In this document: positions 37,177-46,299 of the stretch, in pieces | Numbering within the stretch: the stretch's first letter is position 1 | Layout of the letters: each line of letters starts with the position of its first letter | From: Sporosarcina luteola | Lineage (GTDB): Bacteria > Bacillota > Bacilli > Bacillales_A > Planococcaceae | Assembly: GCF_023715585.1 (NCBI RefSeq) | Contig: NZ_JAMBOK010000001.1 | Span: 930,001-994,000, forward strand | Length of the DNA: 64,000 nucleotides | Reading direction: 5' to 3' | Translations under genes and position numbers: made by a program | The notes under the pieces: generated by a model | What the model was told of the DNA's origin: nothing | What the model saw: only the letters and a program-made list of their open reading frames with translations | Databases searched by the model: none

Positions 37177-38880
37177 TTATTTTACGTATTCAGCCACACG
37201 GTCTCTTCCCGCTTGCTTCGCACCGATGTATAAAGCTCGATCTGCATTGCGCAATAAATTCATCGCTTCATCCGTATCTGTTGGTGCATTCGCGACTCCG
37301 ACACTGGATGTGATGGTCACTTTCACCGGATACTTGTCCTCGCCCAAATCGGGAATGATTGTAAACACATGCTGTCTGATGAGCAATCGTAAACGTTCAG
37401 CAAAATCGACTGCTTCCACTTTGGAGAAGTCCGGCAATAAATAGACAAACTCCTCACCTCCGTACCTTCCGATCGTCCCATGGTCCGGCAGTGCTTTCTC
37501 TAGAATTCTAGCCAGACCATACAGGATATCGTTTCCGCTCTGGTGGCCGAAAGTATCATTCACTTTTTTAAAATGATCGATATCCAGCATGACGACAGAT
37601 AAGTCCTCGATATCCCCCATGCTCATCCGATTCATTTCAAAGTGAAGCCTTTCTTCCAAATACCGATAGTTATATAGTTTCGTCAATGCGCATCTTTCAC
37701 TCCGCTGCAATGCCTCTTGCACATATCTCGCCTTTTCGAGAGCCACTATATAATACGACCCGAGCAAGTCTAAAATCTTCAATTGATGATCACCGAATGC
37801 GCCTTTCCGATTGGAACCTAATAGAAGAATCCCTTTCGTTTCATTGTTATGGACCAATGGGATGCAAAGGACGCTTTCCATGTCATCAGGAGCCGATACC
37901 GTTGCGTGTTGTTCCCAGTCTTTACGCTTCGAGTAGATGACTGCCTCCTTTGTCTCCAATATCTTCCCTGCAATCCCTTCTCCGATCCGGATCGTTTGGT
38001 ATGAACTGTCTACAAAACGCTTTTTCTCATACCATTTTTCCAGCTCCAGCCATTGATCATGATTCGTGAAGAGAAAGACATAATCGGCCCTGAATAACTC
38101 ACTCGTATTCTTGATGAATTGGGTTGTAACTGATTCTTCATCCGTCATGACGGAAAGGTCGCTTCCAATTTTACCTGCTGTTTTTATATACTCATTGATA
38201 CTTTCAAATCGGCTATGAAGACGAATAATAGCAATTGTCATAAAATAAGGAAATCCTAAAAGTAAGAAAGAAGCGATACCGACCATATTAAGTGTCAAAT
38301 AGAAAGTTAGAGCCAGGGGCAAAATGATAATAAGTGTGGCGTACTCGAAAATAACGTCTTTCATTGTGTACGTCCTTTTCGCTGCTCTTGCTTCGAAATA
38401 TATATTTAATAAGCCGAAATTCGCAGTCGTATGCACCAACCTATATACAGCAACACCAATTAGAAGCGGCCAGAAGTCCAGTGAGCCGGGTTGCACGCCG
38501 ACAACATAGAAGGCGGCAGCAGCTACAAGGGATAAAATGAACATCATTATGGAGTTCAGGAAAAAACGGTGTGATTGCTTTTGATATCTCTTAGACACAA
38601 AAAGTGTAGCAATAATAGAAATCTGCATAACAATCATTTCAATGGCGATTCCGTACATGAGGAAAGCAGGCAATGTAGCCCACATGACTAACGTGATCGG
38701 TTTTCCATCCCGCTTAATTGGGAAAAGTGCAGTCAGCACTCCAAATAGAATAAAGAGCATCAAGTAGACCATGTTAATGGTTTCAGGCATTTGAGTAATT
38801 AGAAAATAACTGATTCCTGGGGGCACGATGAGCAACCAAATAGTAAACAAGCTGATAGTAGACCACTTTTTTTCAGACAC
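37177..38880 (-). CDS. Membrane GAF-GGDEF protein, putative diguanylate cyclase (second of pair)
   Basis: 567 residues with the same layout as its neighbour: N-terminal membrane helices, GAF-like domain, then GGDEF with YGGEEF at 473-478, DIDHFKKVNDTFGH and the same C-terminal LLRNADRALYIGAKQAGRDRV. It also lacks the RxxD I-site (PDHGTIGR). The shared layout points to tandem duplication, with much divergence in the membrane part. GTG start with AAGGGGG and 8 bases spacing. The 18-base gap to the other gene and a terminator after the second suggest a two-gene operon. Confidence 0.88.
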   Translation of the reverse strand: MSEKKWSTISLFTIWLLIVPPGISYFLITQMPETINMVYLMLFILFGVLTALFPIKRDGKPITLVMWATLPAFLMYGIAIEMIVMQISIIATLFVSKRYQKQSHRFFLNSIMMFILSLVAAAAFYVVGVQPGSLDFWPLLIGVAVYRLVHTTANFGLLNIYFEARAAKRTYTMKDVIFEYATLIIILPLALTFYLTLNMVGIASFLLLGFPYFMTIAIIRLHSRFESINEYIKTAGKIGSDLSVMTDEESVTTQFIKNTSELFRADYVFLFTNHDQWLELEKWYEKKRFVDSSYQTIRIGEGIAGKILETKEAVIYSKRKDWEQHATVSAPDDMESVLCIPLVHNNETKGILLLGSNRKGAFGDHQLKILDLLGSYYIVALEKARYVQEALQRSERCALTKLYNYRYLEERLHFEMNRMSMGDIEDLSVVMLDIDHFKKVNDTFGHQSGNDILYGLARILEKALPDHGTIGRYGGEEFVYLLPDFSKVEAVDFAERLRLLIRQHVFTIIPDLGEDKYPVKVTITSSVGVANAPTDTDEAMNLLRNADRALYIGAKQAGRDRVAEYVK

Positions 38881-38913
38881 CCTTCTTGCCCCCTTTTAAA
38901 AATCTACATGTAC

Positions 38914-38942
38914 TATATACGAAATGAGTTCGAGTTGTCCAA
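38914..38942 (-). promoter_or_regulatory. Promoter of the GGDEF gene pair
   Basis: TTGGAC, 17 bases, TATATA on the minus strand, about 35 bases before the GTG start. Confidence 0.5.
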
Positions 38943-38970
38943 ATAAATGCAAGCTTTTCCCGAAATGTTA

Positions 38971-40179
38971 CTAGTTCAAAAGACCGCTGATTAAATACAG
39001 CGAGCCTGCGACTATTAGCTTCCTATTATTTCTCTTAGTTAGTATTATAGTATCATCTAATTGTTTTGTCACCCTTTTTCTATTATACTGACAACTGGAC
39101 ATTAATTCTTCCGCTGTGGCGGCTTGTGGATGCGGAAAAGTGATGAAAGTGAAGGAAGCGGCGACGGGTATCAATTCCTCCAGCGTTTTTTTAATGTCTT
39201 TCGTTTTTAGCATGCCGATGACGAAGTCGACTTTTTCACCGGGGAATTCGGACTTGATCGTCTCAGCAAGCATTTTAGCGGCTGCCGGGTTATGCGCACC
39301 GTCGATAAAGACACCATCATCGATTTCCTGAAATCGGTAAGGCAATGACGCACTGGCGACACCTTTTGCAACTGATTTTTCACTTAAAGATATCTTCGCT
39401 TGCAGCAATGCTTCAATTGCTATTGCCGCGTTTACAGCTTGATGAGGGCCTTTCATCCTCCGTTCCTTAATTGACACACGGAATGATCCTCCAATGAACT
39501 CGCCTTGTAACTGGTTGAAGTCCTCCCCGTAGATTAGCAATTCGCTTTTCGTCTCCAGGACTTTCGACCGAATCACTTCCATTGCCTCATTTGGCATCGA
39601 TCCGACAACTACCGGCGTATCCTCTTTAATGATCCCCGCCTTATGACCTGCAACTTCCTCAATCGTCTCTCCGAGAAATCCAACGTGATCCAATGCGATC
39701 GAAGGTATGACGGAAACGAGCGGGAAAACGACATTCGTACTGTCCAAACTGCCTCCCATTCCGCATTCAAGCAGGACAAAATCCGGCGCTACCCGTTCAA
39801 ATGTGAGGAAGGCCGCAACGGTCAGCAATTCAAAATCCGTCAACATGCCGCTGAGCCCGGCTCTCTTCATCACCATAAACGTCTTGTCCATTTCATCCGG
39901 GGTGATCGGCTTGCCGTTAGTACGGATTTGGTCATGCACATCTACCAACGCCGGAGATGAAAAGACGCCTGTCGAAAATTCATGCTCTTTCAATATGGAT
40001 TCCATGAAAGCGATGGTGGAACCTTTGCCGTTCGTACCCGCCACATGAATGATCCGCAACCCCTTTTCCGGATTCCCTACTTTCCGGAGGGCAGCGCGGA
40101 TGCTAGCGAGCCCCGGCTTTATTTCATCGTCACTTGCTATAGAAAACCGCTCTTTATATTCATCTAATTTAGGAATCAA
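38971..40179 (-). CDS. folC: Folylpolyglutamate synthase / dihydrofolate synthase
   Basis: Adds glutamates to folates, and dihydropteroate to glutamate, using ATP. The 402 residues show the P-loop-like HVAGTNGKGSTIAFME, the LLECGMGGSLDSTNV motif, DHVGFLGETIEEVAGHKAGIIKE and the C-terminal FIDGAHNPAAAK. Somewhat shorter than the ~430 of B. subtilis. TTG start with AAGGGGC ahead. In B. subtilis it lies directly after valS; here two ATP-grasp genes and a repeat separate them. Confidence 0.95.
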   Translation of the reverse strand: MIPKLDEYKERFSIASDDEIKPGLASIRAALRKVGNPEKGLRIIHVAGTNGKGSTIAFMESILKEHEFSTGVFSSPALVDVHDQIRTNGKPITPDEMDKTFMVMKRAGLSGMLTDFELLTVAAFLTFERVAPDFVLLECGMGGSLDSTNVVFPLVSVIPSIALDHVGFLGETIEEVAGHKAGIIKEDTPVVVGSMPNEAMEVIRSKVLETKSELLIYGEDFNQLQGEFIGGSFRVSIKERRMKGPHQAVNAAIAIEALLQAKISLSEKSVAKGVASASLPYRFQEIDDGVFIDGAHNPAAAKMLAETIKSEFPGEKVDFVIGMLKTKDIKKTLEELIPVAASFTFITFPHPQAATAEELMSSCQYNRKRVTKQLDDTIILTKRNNRKLIVAGSLYLISGLLN

Positions 40180-40241
40180 AACACTCGCCCCTTATGGTAA
40201 AATCAGCATAGGATTAGTATATCATGGCCGGAGGGAACGAA
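40180..40241. promoter_or_regulatory. Divergent promoter region between folC and the ATP-grasp pair
   Basis: Reading minus, TGATATACT is an extended -10 for folC. Reading plus, TGGTAAAAT is an extended -10 for the ATP-grasp genes. Neither has a clear -35 box. The two genes are only 62 bases apart. Confidence 0.35.
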
Positions 40242-41108
40242 ATGAAAAAATGTTGGGTCATCTATAATGGAAGTTTGACGAGCAATAAATTCCGAGATCA
40301 GGCGGAGCTATTAAGAGACGCCGCTATTCGGGCAGGTGTCGAGGGAACACTCAAGAAAAATTATGAAGTGCAGATGGCCTTGAATGAACAGCTAGAAGAG
40401 CGTCCTGACTTTGTCGTCTTCCTGGACAAGGATATCCTGCTTGCGACTTTTTTGAAAAATGCAGGCATTCCCGTCTTCAATGACCCCGAAGTGATCGAGA
40501 CTTGTGATAATAAAGCGAAACAATACATACAACTTGCAAAGAGCAATATTGCGATGCCGGAAACGATCATCGCACCGAAAGTGTATCCGAATTTCACGAT
40601 TGAAGGATCGGGTTATTATGAAAAGGTGCTTGAAAAACTGGGGTTGCCGATGATTATTAAAGAAGGCCATGGCTCTTTCGGGATGAAAGTGTATTTAATT
40701 GAAACGGAAGACGATTTCTTTGCGAAAGTGGATGAATTGCGAGGCGTCGATTACGTGTTCCAGCAGTTTATTGCAACGAGCAGAGGACGTGATATCCGTG
40801 TGAATATCGTTGGCGGTGAAGTTGTAGCAGCAATGCATCGTTTTTCCGAGACGGATTTCCGGGCAAATATTACGAACGGAGGCGTGGCTAGTGTCATTGA
40901 ATTGAGTAAGGAGCAAGAGGAATTGGCGATTCGGGCAGCCGAAGCGGTCAGTGCCGAGTTTGCAGGTGTGGATCTCTTGTTCGGCGAAAATGAAGCGCCT
41001 CTCGTCTGTGAAGTGAATGCAGCGGCTCATATCCGTAATATTTATAATGTGACGGGTATAAACGTTGCAGACAGGATGATCAGCTATATATTAGGTAAAT
41101 TGAGTTGA
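40242..41108 (+). CDS. ATP-grasp ligase, RimK-like (first of pair)
   Basis: 288-residue protein of the ATP-grasp superfamily, closest in look to RimK-type amino-acid ligases. The glycine loop is EGHGSFGMKVY, the adenine region DYVFQQFIATSRGRDIRV, and the magnesium ligands lie in LVCEVNAAAHIRN, all in the expected order. An N-terminal domain (~residues 1-85) has VIYNGSLTSNKFRDQAELL. GGAGGGAACGAA precedes the ATG. The acceptor substrate is not evident. Divergent from folC and coupled to the next gene. Confidence 0.85.
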   Translation: MKKCWVIYNGSLTSNKFRDQAELLRDAAIRAGVEGTLKKNYEVQMALNEQLEERPDFVVFLDKDILLATFLKNAGIPVFNDPEVIETCDNKAKQYIQLAKSNIAMPETIIAPKVYPNFTIEGSGYYEKVLEKLGLPMIIKEGHGSFGMKVYLIETEDDFFAKVDELRGVDYVFQQFIATSRGRDIRVNIVGGEVVAAMHRFSETDFRANITNGGVASVIELSKEQEELAIRAAEAVSAEFAGVDLLFGENEAPLVCEVNAAAHIRNIYNVTGINVADRMISYILGKLS

Positions 41109-41902
41109 AGGGGCATCTTTATTATTCTTCAACTGAGGCGGAACGTAATCGGGGATTTATCAATGATTTGATGAAGCATGCAGCCGCAACGGATAGTTCG
41201 TTGACGCTGCTTGTTGACGAGGAAGAACCTTTGGAAGACGCGGATTTCATTTTATTCCGCGATCGCAATCCATTGCTTGCGAAAAGGTGGGAATCAGCGG
41301 GATTCAGGGTGATCAACCGGTCAGAAGTGAACAGGATTGCCAATGATAAATTGAAGACATTCGAGCTCGCCGCTCTGTTAGGCGTTTCAGTCATTCCTAC
41401 GACAAAGGCCAGGTCAATACAGGATCTTCCTCCCCTACCAGCTGTATTGAAAACAACTGACGGACATGGCGGAAGTGAAGTATTCCTATGTCAAACGGAG
41501 GATGAAGCAAAGGAGGTTTTCTCACGGTTTGAAGGCAGAGTATTGATTGCCCAGCCGTACATCGAGTCCGAAGCAACAGACATCCGAGTTTTCATGCTCG
41601 GAGAGGAAGTGCTGGGTGCAGTTAAACGGACTGGAAGCGATTCCTTCAAATCGAATTATACGCTTGGCGGTTCAGTGAAAAAGTATTCACTTTCGCCTTG
41701 GCAGGAAATTGAGGTCCGTAAAATCGCAAAAGCATTGAAAAGCGATTATATTGGCATTGATTTTCTTTTATTGCCGAATGGAGAATGGCTGTTGAATGAA
41801 ATTGAAGACCCGGTCGGCGCCCGATCACTTTATGCGACGCATGATTTTTCGGTTGCTGAGAAATTGATGGCGTATATATTGAAGAAAGTAGACGGTTTAT
41901 GA
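41105..41902 (+). CDS. ATP-grasp ligase, RimK-like (second of pair)
   Basis: 265-residue paralogous ATP-grasp protein. The glycine loop is DGHGGSEVFLC, the adenine/substrate region LIAQPYIESEATDIRVFML, and the C-terminal metal site NEIEDPVGARS, where the usual asparagine of the ExN motif is replaced (E-I-E-D); its activity may therefore differ. TTG start overlapping the previous stop by 4 bases (TTGA), so the pair is translationally coupled. The stop codon falls inside the first unit of the 20-bp repeat. Function unknown. Confidence 0.82.
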   Translation: MKGHLYYSSTEAERNRGFINDLMKHAAATDSSLTLLVDEEEPLEDADFILFRDRNPLLAKRWESAGFRVINRSEVNRIANDKLKTFELAALLGVSVIPTTKARSIQDLPPLPAVLKTTDGHGGSEVFLCQTEDEAKEVFSRFEGRVLIAQPYIESEATDIRVFMLGEEVLGAVKRTGSDSFKSNYTLGGSVKKYSLSPWQEIEVRKIAKALKSDYIGIDFLLLPNGEWLLNEIEDPVGARSLYATHDFSVAEKLMAYILKKVDGL

Positions 41903-42055
41903 GCGATTTTTCACGTTTATGCGCTTGTGGGCGAATTTATGAGCCCTTAACGAAATTTATGAGCGTCTGCGTGATTTTATGAGCGCTTAATAGGATTTAT
42001 GAGCGTTTAAGAAGATTTATGAGCGTCTACTCGAGTTTATGAGCGCTCCCAATTT
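41896..42055. repeat. 20-bp tandem repeat, eight units
   Basis: Eight copies of TTTATGAGCG plus ten variable bases, beginning at 41896, 41916, 41936, 41956, 41976, 41996, 42016 and 42036, exactly 20 bases apart. The first ten bases are nearly invariant (one unit reads TTTATGCGCT, one TTTATGAGCC); the second half drifts around YYTAnnnGAn. The array starts over the last codons of the second ATP-grasp gene and ends just before the terminator. Confidence 0.9.
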
Positions 42056-42065
42056 AATTAACACA

Positions 42066-42108
42066 AAAAGAGTTGGTCAACTCCACTTTCTGGAGGACCA
42101 ACTCTTTT
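42066..42108. terminator. Bidirectional terminator between the ATP-grasp pair and valS
   Basis: AAAAGAGTTGGTC/GACCAACTCTTTT inverted repeat with A/T flanks on both sides, placed between two convergent genes. Confidence 0.85.
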
Positions 42109-42118
42109 CATCTTGCAA

Positions 42119-44764
42119 TTAAATCTCTTTCAATTCTTCAATCCGGCGTTCGACTGCGGATTTCTTCTCCAAGTAATCCTTCTCTTTAGCCCGTTCTTCT
42201 TCTACTACTGCTTCAGGCGCTTTCGAGATGAATCGCTCGTTGGAAAGTTTTCCTTGGACGCGTTTCACTTCGCCTTCCCATTTCGCCAATTCTTTTTTCA
42301 ATCGCTCGATCTCTTCGTCGATATTGAGCAATCCTTCAAGCGGAAGGAATAGTTCTGCTCCTGTAATGACCGCTGACATCGATTTGCCCGGCGCCGAAAT
42401 GCCGACTCCGATTTCAAGTGTTTCCGGATTACAGAAGCGTTCGATATAGCTGCGATTCGCTTCAAGAACGGAAACAGTCGCTTCGTCTTTCGCTGCTATA
42501 TAAAGCGGCACTTTTTTGCTCATCGGCGTATTCACTTCAGCACGGATATTGCGGACTGCGTGAATGAGGTCGACGAGCAACTTCATATCAGACGCTTTTT
42601 CCTTATCCGTCAATGCAGGGTCAGCTACCGGCCAAGCTGCGACCGTAATCGACTCCCCTTCGTGCGGAAGGTTCTGCCAGATTTCCTCAGTGATGAACGG
42701 CATCAATGGATGCAAGAGGCGCATCGTGTTGTCAAGAACGTAAGCGAGAACCGAACGTGTCGTTTTCTTCGCCGCTTCATCTTCTCCGTACAACGGCAAT
42801 TTCGCCATTTCGATATACCAGTCGCAGAAGTCATCCCAGATGAAGTTGTAGAGCGCTCGGCCGACTTCACCGAATTCATATCTCTCTGCAAGCTTCGTCA
42901 CTTGTTCAATCGTTTCATTCAACCGTGTAAGAATCCAAGCATCCGCAACGGATTTTTCACCCGTGAGATCGATTTCATCATACGTCATGCCATCCATATT
43001 CATTAAAGCGAATCGGGAGGCATTCCAGATTTTATTCGCAAAGTTCCAGATCGCTTCAACTTTTTCCGTGGAGTAACGAAGATCCTGACCTGGCGAGGAA
43101 CCAGTAGATAAGAAATAGCGCAATGCATCTGCCCCGTATTTGTCGATCACTTCCATAGGGTCGATTCCGTTGCCTAGGGATTTCGACATTTTGCGGCCAT
43201 CCTCCGCTCGGACTAGACCATGGATAAGCACATCTTTAAATGGCCGCTGATCCGTGAATTCGATTCCTTGGAAAATCATCCGGGATACCCAGAAGAAAAT
43301 AATGTCGTAACCAGTTACGAGCGCATCCGTCGGATAGTAGCGTTTGAACTCTTCATTATCGAGATCAGGCCAGCCCATCGTTGAGAACGGCCATAATGCA
43401 GAGGAGAACCATGTATCGAGGACATCTTCCTCTTGGTTCCAGTTTTCGATGTCTTGAGGCGCTTCATGGCCGACAAAGATTTCGCCCGTCTCTTTATGGT
43501 ACCAGGCTGGAATACGGTGCCCCCACCAGAGCTGGCGTGAAATGCACCAGTCATGGATATTTTCCATCCAGTTCAAATACGTCTTTTCAAACCGTTCCGG
43601 AACGAAGTTGACTTTTCCTTCGGTTTGCTGAAGTTTAATCGCTTCTTCTGCAAGCGGCGCCATTTTAACGAACCATTGCGTTGACAAATACGGTTCGACA
43701 ACCGCCCCGCTGCGCTCTGAATGACCTACGGAGTGCAAGTGGTCCTCGATTTTGAATAAAATACCAAGTTCCTGCAAATCCTTGACGATTGCTTTCCGGC
43801 ATTCGAAGCGGTCCATCCCTTCGTACTTACCTGCCAGTTGGTTCATGCTGCCGTCTTCATTCATGACAAGCACGCGAGGCAAGTCGTGGCGATTCCCGAT
43901 TTCAAAGTCATTCGGATCATGCGCCGGAGTGATCTTCACCGCACCGCTACCGAATTCCATATCGACATAATCATCTGCGATAATCGGAATTTCTCGTCCG
44001 ACAATCGGCAACTTCACTGTTTTTCCGATTAGATGCTTGTAGCGTTCGTCTTCAGGGTGAACGGCTACAGCAGTGTCGCCCAGCATCGTTTCAGGACGTG
44101 TCGTAGCAATTTCGATGCTGCCCGTTCCGTCTGCCAGTGGATAGCGCATATGATAGAATGCACCCTGAACATCCTTATGGATTACTTCAATGTCCGAAAG
44201 CGCCGTTTTCGTTGCCGGATCCCAGTTGATAATATATTCGCCGCGGTAAATATAGCCTTTTTCATAGAGCTTGACGAATACTTCACGAACCGCTTTAGAC
44301 AGTCCTTCATCCAATGTAAATCGTTCCCTGGAATAATCGAGTGCTAGACCTAGCTTCGCCCATTGCGCACGAATATGGCCAGCGTATTCTTCTTTCCACT
44401 TCCACGTTTCCTGAAGGAATTTTTCACGGCCAAGATCATAGCGGGACTTTCCTTCTTCCCGAAGCTTCTCTTCAACTCTCGCCTGCGTCGCAATGCCTGC
44501 ATGGTCCATCCCTGGCAGCCACAAAGCGTCAAAGCCTTGCATCCGCTTCATCCGGATAAGAATATCTTGCAGCGTCGTATCCCACGCATGGCCTAAATGG
44601 AGCTTGCCTGTTACGTTCGGCGGCGGAATGACGATCGTATACGGCTCTTTCCCGCTTTCCGGCTGTGCTTCGAAGTACTTCCCTTTCAGCCACCATTCAT
44701 AACGGCCTGCTTCAATCGACTGCGGCTCATACTTTGTAGGCATTGATAAATTCTCTGATGACAT
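42119..44764 (-). CDS. valS: Valyl-tRNA synthetase
   Basis: Class I synthetase charging tRNA-Val, 881 residues, standard length. Signature motifs: [14 protein letters not shown] (HIGH), [22 protein letters not shown] in the editing domain, [14 protein letters not shown] (KMSKS) and the C-terminal coiled-coil ([19 protein letters not shown]). AGAGGAGGAG precedes the ATG. Controlled by the T-box leader directly upstream. Confidence 0.98.
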   Translation of the reverse strand: MSSENLSMPTKYEPQSIEAGRYEWWLKGKYFEAQPESGKEPYTIVIPPPNVTGKLHLGHAWDTTLQDILIRMKRMQGFDALWLPGMDHAGIATQARVEEKLREEGKSRYDLGREKFLQETWKWKEEYAGHIRAQWAKLGLALDYSRERFTLDEGLSKAVREVFVKLYEKGYIYRGEYIINWDPATKTALSDIEVIHKDVQGAFYHMRYPLADGTGSIEIATTRPETMLGDTAVAVHPEDERYKHLIGKTVKLPIVGREIPIIADDYVDMEFGSGAVKITPAHDPNDFEIGNRHDLPRVLVMNEDGSMNQLAGKYEGMDRFECRKAIVKDLQELGILFKIEDHLHSVGHSERSGAVVEPYLSTQWFVKMAPLAEEAIKLQQTEGKVNFVPERFEKTYLNWMENIHDWCISRQLWWGHRIPAWYHKETGEIFVGHEAPQDIENWNQEEDVLDTWFSSALWPFSTMGWPDLDNEEFKRYYPTDALVTGYDIIFFWVSRMIFQGIEFTDQRPFKDVLIHGLVRAEDGRKMSKSLGNGIDPMEVIDKYGADALRYFLSTGSSPGQDLRYSTEKVEAIWNFANKIWNASRFALMNMDGMTYDEIDLTGEKSVADAWILTRLNETIEQVTKLAERYEFGEVGRALYNFIWDDFCDWYIEMAKLPLYGEDEAAKKTTRSVLAYVLDNTMRLLHPLMPFITEEIWQNLPHEGESITVAAWPVADPALTDKEKASDMKLLVDLIHAVRNIRAEVNTPMSKKVPLYIAAKDEATVSVLEANRSYIERFCNPETLEIGVGISAPGKSMSAVITGAELFLPLEGLLNIDEEIERLKKELAKWEGEVKRVQGKLSNERFISKAPEAVVEEERAKEKDYLEKKSAVERRIEELKEI

Positions 44765-44814
44765 TTGAACTCCTCCTCTTTAGTTGCAAAAACAGCTACA
44801 TGAATAAAAGTGAA

Positions 44815-45060
44815 TACAAAAAAACTCCGTTCGTCAAAAAGGACGAAGGAGTTATCCGTGGTACCACCTTTATTCGCGCAAACTAAAAAGCGTTTGCGCC
44901 TCAATAATAAATAACGGTTTCAAACCGGCTTCCGCTACTCGAAATTCACGGAAACTGCTCCCGGGTGACTTTCCGCAAGTTCATTCATAGGCCCTCCCAC
45001 CGATGGCGCCCTCTCTTGGATAAATGAAAATCGCGTACTCTCCCGATCAATGCATCATTA
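44815..45060 (-). ncRNA. T-box riboswitch (tRNA-Val) leader of valS
   Basis: The ~245-base leader contains the T-box core AAAGGTGGTACCACGGAT, a terminator hairpin AACTCCTTCGTC...GACGAACGGAGTT with a T run, and the stem I elements GGGAGAGTACG, AGAGAGGGCGCC and GGTGGGAGGGCC. A GTC triplet at 44967-44969, in AAAGTCACCCGGG, is the likely specifier codon for valine. Uncharged tRNA-Val would bind and prevent termination. Structure read by eye. Confidence 0.92.
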
Positions 45061-45073
45061 TATAGTTATAACC

Positions 45074-45103
45074 ATTGTATGCGATTGGAAGAGACTACGT
45101 CAA
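45074..45103 (-). promoter_or_regulatory. Sigma-A promoter of valS
   Basis: TTGACG, 18 bases, TACAAT on the minus strand, about 15 bases before the start of the T-box leader. Confidence 0.65.
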
Positions 45104-45126
45104 GTAAATTAGGAAAGGAAGGTAGT

Positions 45127-45318
45127 ATGAGAAAGGGATATAATCCTTATTTATTGCCCCCGTGGTTACGGAAGACAAGGTTTTATTGCAAAGGCATCAT
45201 CATCCCGATTGCCATTTTTCAGTTGATCAGGCTTTTGATCGTCCCTACGACCGGTGATTTCCTCTTATTATGCGCTCTCGGAGGATTAGCTTTCCTCCTT
45301 TACAAAGATATCATTTGA
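45127..45318 (+). CDS. Small conserved-looking membrane protein
   Basis: 63 residues: a polar N-terminus KGYNPYLLPPWLRKTRFY and two hydrophobic stretches (IIPIAIFQLIRLLIV and FLLLCALGGLAFLLY). AGGAAAGGAAGGTAGT lies before the ATG. No known family recognised. The 3' end overlaps the end of the convergent spoVID-like gene by 33 bases. It occupies the place of ysxE of B. subtilis but is unrelated to that kinase-like protein. Confidence 0.6.
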   Translation: MRKGYNPYLLPPWLRKTRFYCKGIIIPIAIFQLIRLLIVPTTGDFLLLCALGGLAFLLYKDII

Positions 45319-46122
45319 GCGGAATCTCGTCGTCGTCCACTCATCCGGCAACGTTGCAATGTATGACAGTATATCATCTTGGACACTCCAAATACTGCTG
45401 TCATGCGTTGCAGCTGCTTGCGGTTCATGGACAGGCGCCGCAACTATCCGGTTTTGTGAACCTGAAGATTGCCGGGTTTCAGTCGCTTGTGCTGCTTGTG
45501 CTTGCTCCTTCACTGCGGCAACGGTCTTTTCTTTTGGCGCATCTTGAACTGCAGCTGTTTCAGACTTCTCTTCAGCGGTTTCAGTTTGCTTTTTCGCTTC
45601 TGTATCCACTGTATTTTGACTGACTGGTTCTTTACTGACGGATTCCTGTTTGGCGGGTTCTTTCTCGACAGATTGTTTGGCAGTTCCATTGCCGGCAGTT
45701 TCGTTGCTTGCAACTTCCTTGGCAGTTTCCTGCCCATACGTGCAGTTTACATTCCAAGTGACCGTAAAGGAACCTTGTCCGTCAAATTTGGATTTGACGT
45801 CTGTCGCTTCGATATGCAACGGGTGGTCTACTTCCGGCGGCAGGTCGATGTAAAGCGGCACAGCGTATTCGAAGTAACCTGTTTCCCCTTCAAGCTCTAC
45901 ATCATCTACGAAGATTGCATCTGTAGGAATCGACTCACTACGCTGCCCCTCTGTGAAGTCGACTTTGGCGGCAATGTGATAGATGCCGGAAAGCCGGACT
46001 GCATCTTCGGATCGCTTCTCTGTGAATCCAGCTTTCACTTTAACGAGGCGTGCTTCTTTCGGGACACCGACATTCTCCGGGAAATAAAATACTTCTTCCA
46101 TATTCCATTGTAACTTTTTCAT
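45286..46122 (-). CDS. SpoVID-like spore coat protein without C-terminal LysM
   Basis: 278 residues. The N-terminal ~150 residues (WNMEEVFYFPENVGVPKEA ... IHIEATDVKS-type beta-rich region) resemble the SpoVID coat-encasement domain. Then follows a low-complexity stretch rich in E, K, T, Q and A, and a short conserved-looking end (IWSVQDDILSYIATLPDEW). B. subtilis SpoVID is 575 residues with a C-terminal LysM; no LysM is seen here. Synteny supports the call: in B. subtilis spoVID follows hemL and precedes valS. Start chosen at the ATG with GGAGGGAAAACGGA ahead. Confidence 0.7.
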   Translation of the reverse strand: MKKLQWNMEEVFYFPENVGVPKEARLVKVKAGFTEKRSEDAVRLSGIYHIAAKVDFTEGQRSESIPTDAIFVDDVELEGETGYFEYAVPLYIDLPPEVDHPLHIEATDVKSKFDGQGSFTVTWNVNCTYGQETAKEVASNETAGNGTAKQSVEKEPAKQESVSKEPVSQNTVDTEAKKQTETAEEKSETAAVQDAPKEKTVAAVKEQAQAAQATETRQSSGSQNRIVAAPVHEPQAAATHDSSIWSVQDDILSYIATLPDEWTTTRFRSNDIFVKEES

Positions 46123-46252
46123 TCCGTTTTCCCTCCCCTTGTTCCATTCACTTGCCATTATATGCAGCGAACAGGAGTGGTAGAAGAAAGTGAAGCCCGT
46201 ATTATGGGAAGGCTCCATTATTTGGACAAGGGTTCATTTAACCTGATGCAAT

Positions 46253-46291
46253 AAAAAAGCCGCCCGTTGTCGAGATCCGACAACGGACAGC
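46253..46291 (-). terminator. Rho-independent terminator after hemL
   Basis: CCGTTGTCG/CGACAACGG stem extended by GCTGT/GCGGC pairing, then TTTTTTAT on the minus strand. It ends the hem operon. Confidence 0.88.
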
Positions 46292-46299
46292 AAAATTAA

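Noticed and set aside
41896-42055. CRISPR-like array
   Set aside because: Period is 20 bases with only ~10 conserved and 10 variable bases; spacers are far too short and no cas gene is nearby.
45062-45286. Frameshifted LysM end of the spoVID-like gene
   Set aside because: No LysM-like residues in any minus frame between its stop and the valS promoter; the region is used by a plus-strand gene and the T-box unit.
45469-46113. 214-residue plus-strand ORF opposite the spoVID-like gene
   Set aside because: Complement of a low-complexity acidic region; Cys/Phe/Leu-rich product with no recognisable domain.
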